Assembly (NCBI GenBank): GCA_903876715.1 | Contig: CAIRBF010000226.1 | Location: forward strand, 1-64,000 | DNA length: 64,000 bases | Source of the DNA: an uncultured beta proteobacterium | Lineage (GTDB): Bacteria; Pseudomonadota; Gammaproteobacteria; Burkholderiales; Burkholderiaceae_C | Reading direction: 5' to 3' | Part shown: in pieces, positions 26,801-38,800 of the stretch | How the letters are laid out: the number at the start of each line of letters is the position of its first letter | Numbering within the stretch: position 1 is the stretch's first letter | Made by a program: the position numbers and the translations under genes | The notes under the pieces: model-generated | What the model was told of the DNA's origin: nothing | Database searches by the model: none | Seen by the model: only the letters and a program-made list of their open reading frames with translations

Positions 26801-29800
26801 GTTCGGCGACCAGATTGACGTCGCGCAGGGCCCGTACCGAGGTCTTGCCCAGCAGTTCGACCGTGTTGGCCTCGTTGATCTCCATCGTCGACCTGGGCAC
26901 GCCCACGCCGGCCAGGCTGACGATGGTCATGTTGGCCGAGGCATCGCCGCGCAGCAGGTTGGGCACGGCGAAGGCGTCCCGTCCAGCGAGCAGGTTGACG
27001 TTCTGGCCCCGCAGCGTGGCGCCGTCGGCGCTGACGGTGTTGGTGGCGTCGACCGTGCCTTTGGCGATCGCCCCGCCGCCGCTGACCAGCGCCGCCGAGA
27101 ACAGCGTGCTGCCCGGGTTGAGCCGGGTGTCGGTCTTGGAGGCGATCGTGATGTCGCCGCTGGGGTTGATCAGTTCGGCACCGTCGAGCTCGACCCCGCT
27201 GCGGGTCTTGGTCGCGAGATTCGATGCGCCGACCGACAGGCTCGCGCCGGCAATGCCCTCGATGCGAACCGTGTCGGTGGCGTACACGTCGACCAGGGTC
27301 TCGATGCGCAGCTTGCCGGGCTGTTCGCCCGATCCGCTCACATCGATCCGGGTACCCTCGCCGATATAGACCTGGGCGGCGAGGGGATCGGCGTCGGTGC
27401 CGAAGTCGGTCGTGCTCGCGAGTGCGTCCAGGCTGATGCCACCGGCCGAGCCCGAGCGCAGGTTGTTGCTGAGCGAATAGCGGTCCTTCTCGACCCGGTT
27501 GCGCGCGAGCACGCTCACGTCGGCCGCATTGATCTGGTTGCCGGCGCCGACACGCACCTCGGTCGCGCCGCTCGTCTCGTTGCGCACCAGGGCGCCGCTG
27601 CCGGCGTAAATGCCGACCGCCACGTTCAGACTCTTCGAGTCGGCGTCCTGATCGTGCGTGGCCGTCAGCGCCAGCGTGTCGACCTGGATGTGGTTGTCAT
27701 CGCCCATGACGACGACGGAATCGCTGTCGATGATCATCACCGAGTAGCTGCCGGCAATCCCGCCCAACATGACGCCTCCGGCAGCCGCGACGCTCTTGAC
27801 GTCCACGGTATCGAGGCTGTCCGTGTTCAGGCGCAGCACCTGGGCCGTGATGCGAACGTCGTCGCCCAGACCCGCCTGGACCTTCGCCCGGTCTTCGACC
27901 GAGGCGATGGCCATGCCGACGGCCAGCCCGGTGGACGCGGCGATCGATTGCGTGTCCACTGTGGCCGTCTGACGCCCGAGGGCGCCGACGTCGATCTCGC
28001 GGGCGCTCACCTCACTGTCGTCGATCCGGGCCGTGACCACCGGCCGAAGGACGATATCGGTGACCGTGCCGCTGCCCGCAGCATCCCCCGCGCCCGCGCC
28101 GACCGCCACCGCAACCGCCTTCTCGACCGCGTTGGCGTCCATCAAGCCGGCCGCGTTGACCTTCAGGTCGCCCAGCAACGCAAGCTTGGCGTCAACAACC
28201 TTCGCATCGATGACCGAGTCGATGACAGCCGAAGCGCGGGCCCCACCGCCGGCCAGGCCTATGAGCCCCGCCGATACCGACACCACCTGCGCCATCGCAT
28301 CGATCTCGGCCTCACCGCCAGCAGCGATCAGCAGATCGCCCTTCCCCAGGACCGATGCGCCATCCAGACCCGCGATGATGGTCTGGTCGATCAGGTTGTC
28401 GGCGAGCGAGACGCCGATCGAGGCTGCCCCGCCGATCCCGATGGCTGCCGAGATCGAGCTTGCTTTGGCGCTGGCATCGATCTTTGAGCGGTCGACTGCC
28501 AGCAGAACGATGTCGCCCTCCGCGACGATCTCAGTGATGCCCTTGTCGGACCGCTGCCCGAGCGCCAGGACCGTCACGTTGACGATGTTCTCGGTGCTGA
28601 CCCCGACACCGCTGAGGCTGACTGCGAACTTACCTGCCGAGACCGCCGATGACGAAACCCTCATGTCAGCCATGACCAGCTGCTCAGATTGGGCGGCGAT
28701 CGTGACATCGCCACCGGCATCGAGTGTCGAGCCGAGCACCAGCGCTTCGACCATCAGGGGCTTTTCGGACAGCACCTGCTCCCAGCGCGATCGATCCGCG
28801 TAGTCGGCCTTCAGCAGCAGGGAGTCTTCGTCCTTGCGATCGAGCGCCTCCTCGCCAACATAGCGATAGGTATCGCCGGCTCGTGCGCCACCGTTCCCGG
28901 CTGCGAGATAGACGGTCTGACCGTTGACGATCCGGTCGGGATCATCGCGGGACGAATCGAAGGTTGATGCAGCCGCCTCACTCGGGTCGGAACCGATGTA
29001 GTTGCGTGCGATGCCGACCCCGATGGAGGCCGCCACGCCGACGAGGCCGGCGGCCACCGCGACCGACAGGCCACGGATCTCCGAGACGATCACGGCGGTA
29101 TTGCGGGTGTTGACCAGGATGTCGCCGAGGGACGCCGTGAGCTTGCTGTCGACGACCAGCGCGCTGGTTTCGCCCATGATCACATTGTTGGCCGACGCAC
29201 CTGCGCCGGACACCGCCACACCGACCTTGCCGAACCCCGCGGCGATCGACGCAGCAATCGCCCAGACCGAAATCGACGCGGCTTCGAGCGCAATCACGGA
29301 AACGTCGGACGAGCGGGCGGTGACCCCGTGGGTGGCGTCGCCGATCAGGGCAACGACACGGTTATCGATCTGATTGCGCGCCAGGGCAGCGCCGATCGAC
29401 ACCCCGACGCCAGTCACGCCAGCGGCCGCAGCAATCGAGGCGGCACCCGCCAGCGCCGAGATCACCGAGCGATCAGTCGCAAGCACATCCACCCTTTCAG
29501 CGCTGATGCCGCCGACCCGGTCCCCGTCAATCTCCGCCGTGACATCCATCTGGATGCGGTTGTAGGTGCCGACACCAGAACCCGCGACACCCACGCCGAC
29601 GCTGCCGCCCGCCAGCGCCACGGAGCCACTGAGCACCAGCGCACCGATGGTCTGCGCGGCAAGCGCATCGATACCCAGATCGCCGCCGGCCTGGATCTGT
29701 GCGTCGCTGATCGAGGCCCGAGTCTGCGCGCGCGCGGTGGCTTCGTCGTTGTCGTAACCGATCCAGTTGCGCGCGAGGGCGAAGCCGATCGACGCGCCGA

Positions 29801-32800
29801 TGCCGTTCGAGCCTGCACCAACAGCCAGCGAGGCCGCAGCCACGGTGGAGAAGATCTGCGCGCTGTTCGCGGCGCTGATCATGACGTCGCCATCGACCTC
29901 GGCGCTGCTGTTGGCGAACTCGGCGACCGTGCTCGTGGCGATCCGGTTGAACGCAACAGCCCCGGCCCCGCTCACCGCAACGCCCGTGGATCCGGCGATG
30001 GCGAGACCCACCGCCGCGGCGGCGGCCACCGAGTTGATCGAACTGCGACTGACCTCGAGCTTGCTGGCATCCGAGTCGGAGACCCGCACCACGTAGCTCT
30101 TGCCGTTGACCAGCACGGCCTGCCAGGCCCGGCCCTTCTCGATCACCTGCAAGCGGATGTCCGGCACCACGACTTCGAAGTACGAGGTGTTGCCGTAATT
30201 GACCCTGCCGAGGTCCTGATCCTTCAGCTCGCTCGTGCCGATGTACTCGTAGACCAGCCCGCCGGTGCCGCCGCCCCCGTAACCTTGCAACACCTTGACG
30301 CGGTCACCGGTCTTGAGCGTCTGCTTCGTGTTGCCGCTGTCGTAGGTCCAGAGAATCTCGATGGTCGGAAGCGCGGGCAGTTCGATCTTGTTCTGCGCCA
30401 GCGCCGTACCCAGCGCGCGCAGGACCTGCTGGTCCTGTTCCTCGTCGGCGTCGTGTTCGTTGACGCTGGTGTCGTCCTTGTCCGAATCGCGCGATGACGC
30501 ATCATCGAGCGCGGCCGCGGTCAGGTGGCCGGCCTGCGGAACACTGAAGAGCGGCACGGCGCGCGAAACCGCGTTGATCCACAGCGCACCGCTGCGGGCT
30601 TGCACCTGGTCCACACCCTCGATCCGGGCATCGGTGTCCCCGCCGATCTGGTTGAAGGCGAGCGACAGACCGATGGTCACCGCCACCGCGGTCGATCCTG
30701 CAAAGGAGGCACCGAGGGAGGCGGCACCGGCGACGGCGTCGATCGATGCAGCGTTGTCGGCATGCACCCGGATCGAATCCGCCGCGAGCCGCACGCCGTC
30801 CTGGACCAGGGCCTGGACGTCGAACAGGATCTTGTTGGAGGTGAACACGCCGCCGACCGCCACCGAGACCCCGGTCTGCGCCGATGCGGCCACACCGACC
30901 GTGGTCGCCCTCACGACCGCCTCGATGGTCGCCCGCGACGCGGCGTCGACTGTGATGTCCCCTTCTGCATCGACCGACGAGCCTTCGATCAGGCTGCGCA
31001 GGACGGCGCGGTTCTCCTGGGTGGCCATCTGGCGCCACAGGCTACGGTCATAGTAGTTCTGGGCCCCGAGGCTGATGCCCTCGTCCTTGCTCTGGTCGGC
31101 CCCGACATACTCGTAGGTCTGCCCAAGGAGCGGCCCGTCCTTGATCTGCACCGTGTCGCCGAAGCGCAGTGTCTTGACCGCCTGGGTGTTGTCCGACACC
31201 GGACGCCAGAGCAGCGGATCGCTGTAGACCTGGGTCGCCAGGTCGATGCCGTTCGCCTCGCTGAGGGCGGGTCCGACGTACCGGTACGTTCCCGCGAGCG
31301 GGCCGCCCTGGACCTGAACCATGTCGTCCGGGCGCAATTCGTCGACCTTCTGGGTGCTGGCGAGGGTCGCGCTGCGCTTCCAGCCGATCTCGTTCAGCGC
31401 GACCGACAAACCCAGAGCCACCGCCGGCGTGGACTGCCCGCCAGCCCCGACCGCGACCGAGAGGGAGCGCACCAAGGCGTTGATGAGGGTCTCGTCCGCA
31501 CCCAGCACGGAGACATCGCCGGCGACGCTCAGGTCGCTGTCGCGGATCACGGCCTCGGAACCGCCCTGGATGTTGTTGACCGCGATCGAGCCGCCACCGG
31601 CGACCGCCAGCGCGTCCTTCAGTCCGGCAGAAACTGCAATTCCCGTGGCTGTGACGGTGGCATCGATGCGGCCCCGACGCTCGACGCTCACGAGGACATC
31701 GCCATCGACCGACACGGCGCGGCCACCCTGGGCCGTGCCGATCATGTCCGCGACGGCCTCGCTCTTCACGCTGTTGCGCGCCATCGCCAGGCCGACCGAG
31801 ACGCTCTTGACGGATTTCGAGCCCACCGCCACGGCCAGAGAGGACGCCCGGACATCGGAGACGATGGCGGCTTCGTCGGTGGCCTTGATCCTCAGGTGGC
31901 CACCGGTGTCGACGCCGCGGTGTCCCAGCGAGGCGCGGGTGTCGCTGCTGACCCGGTTCAGCGTCAGCACCGCGCCGACCGAGATGCTGTCCGATTCACC
32001 GAAGGGCGTGATGCCGAGCACCTTGCTCGAGTTGACGATGCGCGCATCGATCTTCGCGGTCGACTTCGACGTCACGTCGATGTCGCGACCGGCCTGGATG
32101 TTCAGGTTCAGGGTCTGCGCGACCGTCTCGAGCGGCTGCTCGTCGCCGAAGACGCTGCCGGCCAGGGCATCGACGGTGTTGGCAAGGATGTTCTGCGGCG
32201 CCCAGCCGACGGTGTTGAAGGCCAGGGTGGCACCGATGGCGTAGCCTCCGGATTCGACCTTCGACTGAATGGTGCCGTCGATCTTCGCCGAGTCGGTGGC
32301 TTCGACCTTGAAATCCTGCCCCGCGTCGATGCTGCCGTCGCGGACCTCGGCCCGGGCGGCGGCGAGGACGGCATTGGTCGCGATCACGCCATTGAACGCG
32401 ATGTCCTCCCCCTTGCCGAAGGAGCTGCCGCCGCTGGACATGACCTTGCTGTTGACCCTGGCGCTGATCGACGCCGCTTCCACGGCTTGCACGACGATGT
32501 CGCGGCCAGCCTCCACCCCTTGGCCGACGATCAGCGCGTGCGCGCCCGCGCGCACATCGTTGCGCACGACCACACCGCCGAAGGCGACCGAGTCGGAGGA
32601 ATTGAGGGTGGTGAGACCGGGAAGGTACTCATCCGGGTCGATGTCACTGAGCGGAAGCCAACTGGACTTGTCGAGGAAGTTCGTCTTCGACAGATCGCTG
32701 ACATCGCTCTGCGGCAACAAGGCGCGCGTGTAGGTGACGCCGGCCTTGCCCAGGACCTTGCGCCACCTTTGCGAGTCCGACCACTTCTCCAGGCCCAGGT

Positions 32801-35800
32801 CGACATCCTGCTCGTCCTGTCCGACGTATTCGAAGAGATCTCCTTCGACAGCGCCGTCGCCATCGACCTCGACCGTGACCCGCTCACCGGTGCTCAGGAG
32901 TTCGGCCTTCTCGTAGCTGGAATACTTGGCGCTGGCCACCCGGACCGAGTCGCCAGCCTTGATGCTCTGGGCGGGGGAGCGGTCGGTATAGGTCGGCCCG
33001 CCCAGCATGTCGGAGATGGCGCGGATCACCAGACTGAGGCCGGCGTCGCTGGTGGCCTGGGAAATCGCCTCCAGCTTCACAAAGGCGCGGATCGACGCCT
33101 CCTCGTTGGCTTTCACGATCACGTCACGGCCGGCCGTGACAGCGCCCGGTTGCGACGGGTCCAGCACGAGTTCGCGGATCGCCGCGTCCGTGCGGGCGCT
33201 GACGAGGTTGCTGGTCAGCACAGCGCCCACGGCCACGGCCGAGGCGCCCTTGATCGCGACCGACTTCGAGGTGGTCTCGTTGCCAACCACGGCACGCAGG
33301 GTGGCCTTGTTGTCCGCGGTGACGCTCACATCACCGCCGGCCTGCACGACCGAGTCGGTGATGTAGGCCTCGACGCGCGCGGGATCCTCGTCACCGATGT
33401 CGGTGCCGACGAGCGCGTCGATCGCCTGGAAAAGGATGTTCTGCGCCTTCCAGCCGACCGTGTTGAAGGACAACGTCGCGTTGATGCCCTTCTTGCTCGA
33501 CACCACGTTGGACGAGTTGCTCGCGTCGATGACGGCCGTGTTCAGCGCGTTCACGTCCACCAGGCCCACGCTCGTCACCGTGCTGCCGACGATCTGCGCA
33601 CTGGCGTGGGACAGCACGAGGTTGGTCGCGACGATCCCGCCGGCGGCGATCGCGTCGCCCTTGCCATTGATCTCGCTGCCGCCGGTGGCGGTCACCTCGC
33701 TGTCGTTGACGGCACGGATGGCCGCTGCCTCCACGGCCGAGACGGTGACCGTGCCGGCGTCGACGACGGCGTCCTTCAGCAGCGCCTGCGCGCCGGCGCG
33801 CACGTCGTTGCGCACGACCAACATGCCCAATGCCACGGCGTTGTCCGTGGACACGTTGACGTCCGGGATCATCGTGCCGGCGTTCACGCGGTCCCAGTAG
33901 CCGTCGTTGGCGTAGTCTTCCTTCGAAAGGTCGATCCTCGCGTCGCGCCCCATGTAGCGGTAGTTGGCGCCCGGTTCGCCACCGTCCGTGTGGGCCTGAT
34001 TGACCCGCACCAGCTCGCCGAACTTGAGGTTCTGGAAACCGTCCGAACTCTCGTACTTGAAGTCCTTCGCCGCTTCGGCCACCTTGGCCAGGGCGGCCTT
34101 CGCCACGGCCACGGCGCCGCTGCCGGCGGTGCTCGCCGACGACACCATCTTCACATTGGCGAACACGCCGGTCCGGTCGGCGGCGTGGATGAGCAGATCG
34201 CCGCCGGACTGGACATGCCGATCCTGCCCCCCCTGGAGCGAGAACGCCGTGCTGTATTCGACCACCGCCTGCACGTTGGCCGAGACCATGTTGCTGGCCA
34301 GCACCGCCGAGGCCGAGTCCCCCGAGCCGCCGAACAGCACCGAGGCGACGTTCTCCGGGCTGTTGCTCACCGTCGAGTTGAGGCTCGTCGAGCTGACGGC
34401 ATCGACCGTGAGGTTCCCACCAGAGACGAGCACGGTGTCGAAGGCGCGCGCGCGGGCCCCCGCGGACTGCTCTTCGCCGATGCCCGCGCCGAGCAGGGCC
34501 TCGAACGCCAGTTCGAGGACGTTGCGGGGCTGCCAGCCCAGCGCGTTGAAGGCGACCGCGGCGCCGGCCGCGTCGGCCGAGCTGGTCATGGTGTTCCTCA
34601 AGCGCGCGTCAATGCCGGAGTCGTTGGTGGCGCGCAGGACCACGTCGCCACCGGCCTGCAGACGGCTCCGCTGGGCCAGCACGGCAGCCTCGCCCAGCAC
34701 CAGGTTGCTGACGAGTGTCCCGCTCGCCGCCACGCTGTTGCCGCCGCCGAAGCTCCCGCCGCCCATGGACGTGACCTTGCCTTCCGACACGGCACGCAGG
34801 TCGGTCCGCCCGGTGGCGAGGATGCTGATGTCCGCATCGGACGAGTCACCAGAAGTCAAGGTGCTGTCGAGCACGCTCGCGGTCGCACCGCCGCGCAGGT
34901 CGTTGACGACCACGAGGGCGCCGACGGCCATCGAATCCGATTTCGACAGGTTGACCTTCGGAATCGCCCCGGAGACGTTGTCCGAAGACACGCGTGACCA
35001 GCGGGCGGTGTCGAAGAAATTCGCCTCTGCAAGGTTGATCTGGCGGGGTTCACCCAGGTACTTGTAGACACCGCCCGGTACGCCACCGGCCGTGTGCTCG
35101 CTCGCCAGATAGACACGGTCGTCCTCGTTCACGCTCTGCAAGCCCGAGCGGGTGGTGAACTTGTAATCGTTGACCAGGTCGCTGATCAGCTTGCCGATGA
35201 TGCTCGCGCCACCGTCGTTGGTCACGCTCGAGGTCGCCTTCATCAGGCTCTTGGCGTCGATCGTCGCCGACTCGAAAGACTCGACCGACACGCCGCGCCC
35301 GCTGTCGAGCGTGCTGCGCGTCACTTCGGCGCGCGTCTGGCTGGCCAGGCGGTTCATGGTCAGCACGGCGCTCGCCGCGCCGCCGCTGGCACCGGTCAGC
35401 GCCGAAGCGGCCGAGGTGGCTTCGTTGCTGAGCGTGGCGGTGAGCTTGGCACCTTGCGTGACCGCGACCTTGATGTCACCCGTGGCATCGACCTGCGAGT
35501 CCACGACCCGCGCGACGTTGGCGCTGCCCTGATCGATGCTGCCGATCTCGGTGCCCAGCAGCGCGTCGATCGCGAGTGCAAAGACGTTGCTCGGCAACCA
35601 GCCGATCGTGTTGAAGGCCAGCATCCCGCCGGCGGCGTATTCGCCGGACTGGATGATGCTCTTGTTGTTGGCGGTCAGGGTCGAAGTGTTGTCCGCCTGG
35701 ACGACCGCGTCACCCGTGCGGGTTTGTACGTTACTTTCCAGCAACTCAGCCGCCGCACCACCCAGCATCCGGTTGGTCGCGACCGTCGCGTTCACCGCCA

Positions 35801-38800
35801 GGCTCGTGCCCTTGCCGAAGGCGCTGCCGCCCGAGCTCTTGGTCAGGCTGTCCAGGTCCGCCGTCAGCGTCGCATTCGAGAGCGCCCGGATCGTCAGCGA
35901 GCCGACCTCCACCTCGGAGGCGTTGCTCAGGCGCGCGAGTGCACCCCCCCTCACGTCATTGAGCACGACCGTCCCGCCGATCGCGGCAGAGTCCGAGCCG
36001 CTCAGGTTCCCGAAATCGGGGATCGCCCGGGTGGTGGGCACCTCCAGCCAGGAGCCCTTGTCGCGGTAGTTCTCGGTCTCGGGCGTGAAGCTGCTGCTCT
36101 TGCCCATGAAGCTGTAGACCTTGCCGGCGTCCTCGCCCGCAACCACCTTCACGCGTTCGCCGAAGATGATGGGCTGCACCCCGGGGTCGCTGCTGAGGAA
36201 CTTGGTCGAGTTCTTGGAGTCCTCGATCGCGCCCGATGCCTTGCGCAGCACGTCGACCCCGCCCAGATTGGTGGTCGTCGACGAGGCCACGATCTTGACG
36301 TTGGAGTGAATGCCGGTCGCATCGTCGGCCCGGATCGTGAGAGCACCGGCCGCATCGACCTGCGCGACGGCACCGGCGGGGAGCACGAAGGTCTCGCTGA
36401 ACTCGACGATGGCTCGCGCGCCGCCCGACACCTTGTTGCTCGCGAGCACTGCGGACGCAGCCATGCCGCTGGCCCCATAGAGCGCCGAGGCCACGGAGGT
36501 CGCAGCGTTGCTGAGCGTCGCGTTCAGCTGCGCTGCGTTGGTCGCCAGCACGCTCAGGTCGCCGTCGGCCACGAGCACCGTGTCGATCACCTCGGCGACA
36601 GCCTGCGAGGGCCGTTCGGTGCCGGTGTCCACGCCCAGCAGCGCGTCGACGGTCTGAAGCAGAAAGTTCTGCGTGCCCCATCCCATAGAGTTGAACGCCA
36701 GGGCGATGCCGGCCGCGGCCTGCCCGGCCTTCAGCACCGCATTGAGCGTGGCGTCGACCGCGCTGTCGTTGCGCGCGGTGACCGACAGGTCATCGCCCGC
36801 GTCGAGCTGCGAACGCGTGACCCGCGCCGCGGCATCGGCGAGCACGATGTTGCTGGCCACCACCCCGCCGATCGCCAGGCTCGTGCCACCACCGGTGGCG
36901 CTGCCGCCCGAGGACGTGACGACACCGCTCGTGGTCGCTTCCAGCTGAGTGGTTTCCTGCGCGTCCACGACCAGGTCGTCGCCCGCGACCAGCACCGCGC
37001 CATCCACCCGGGCTGTCACCGAGGCGCTCAGGTCGTTGCGGACCACCAGCGCGCCGATGCCGACCGAGTCCGAGCGCGAGAGGTTCAGGCCCGGCAGCGC
37101 TTCCGAGACCGACTGGCTCGACACACGCTTCCAGAGGCTGCCGAAATAGTCGGTCGTCCCGAGGTTCAGCGACGTGTCGGCCGGGCCGGCATAGCGGTAG
37201 ACGGCGCCGTTGACGCCGCCGCTCTTGTGGTCGCTGCCTACGTAGACCAGGTCCCCGGTCTGCAGCTTCTGCATGCCGGATCGGGTCGTGTAGTCGTACT
37301 TCGAGGTCAGTTGGTCGAGCAGGCCGCCGAGCAGGCTGACGCCGCCGTCGTTGGTCGTCGTCGACACCGACTTCATGCTGCTCTCGACCTTGAAGGTGGC
37401 CAGCTCCTGGGCCCGCACCGTCAGGTCACCCTGGGCTGCCAGCTCGCCGCCAAGCACCTCCGCGACCGCAAGGCTGGCGACCCGGTTCTGGGCCAGCACC
37501 AGACTCACCGCCATGCCCTCCGCGCCGAAGAGCGCCGATGCAGCCGAGGTGGCGTCGTTGCCGAGCGTGGCGGAGAAGGCGGCCTTCTGGCTCGCATTCA
37601 CCACGATGTCGCCTGCGGCCGACACGTCGGCATCAGCGACGCGCGCGACCGCGCCGGACGGCTGCGCTTCACCGATCGACGTGCCCAGCAGCGCATCGAT
37701 GCCGCGGCTGAGGAGGCCCTGCTTCTGCCAACCCAGCGAGTTGAAGGCCAGCATGGCGCCGACGGTGTCTCCCTTGGACTGGGTCACGCTCTTGTTGGTG
37801 GCGGTCAGCGTCGAGGTGTTCGTCGCCTGCACCTGGACGTCGCCCACCCCTGCCGTGACACGGCTGCGCAGCACCTCGGCCACCGCGCCGCCCAGCACGT
37901 CGTTGACCGCCAAGGTCCCGTTGGCCGCGAGGCTGGTCCCGGAGCCGTAGGCGCTGCCCCCGGCGCTGGCGACGTAGCTGTCGAGCAGGGCGTTGATGCT
38001 GGAAGCGGCGGTCGCCTTCACGGACAGGCTGCGCGCGCGCAGGTCGACCATGGCGCTCACCAGGGCCTGGGCACCGCCCGAGACCGCATTGAACACCGCC
38101 ACGCCGCCCGCCGCCATCGCATCGGACGAGCCAACGTTGCCGATGGCCGGGATCGCCCGGGTGGTCTGGACTTCCTGCCAGAGGTCCTTGTTGGCGTAGT
38201 TCTCGGTCTTGGGCGTGAACGTCCCGCTCTTGCCCATGTAGCGGTAGATGCGGCCGGCGTCGGCCCCCGAGGCGATCCGGACCTGCTCATCGAAGAACAC
38301 GGTGCGCACGCCGCTGTCGTTCGTGTTGAACCGGGTCGAACCGCCCAGATCTGGTGACGGCGGGTTACGGTCCAGGTAGGCCGGCTTCCTCAGGCCGAGA
38401 TCGGCCACGTCGACACCGAAGGAGGTGGCCAGGCCCTGCGTGAACTCGGACCACGACTGGGCGTCAAAGACTCGGACGCCGTTGGCCGCCGGGTCCGTCC
38501 CACGCTTGAGCAGGCTGAGCCCGCCGTCGTTGGTGGTCGTCGCCTCGGCCACGAGCTTGGAGTTGGAGTGGATCTCCGCCTGGTCGCGGGCGTCCACCAC
38601 CACATCGCCGGTCACCTGCGCGGGCACGGAAGCGTTCAGCAGCAGCGCGCGCGCGGAGCCCGTCACGCGGTTGCTGGCCAGCACCGCGCTGGCGCTCATC
38701 CCGGAGGCGCCGGCAACCGCTGAGGCCGTGATCTCGGAGACGTTGCTGACCGTGGCATTGACAGCCAGGGACTGGATCGCCTGGACGTTCAGGTCGCCCC

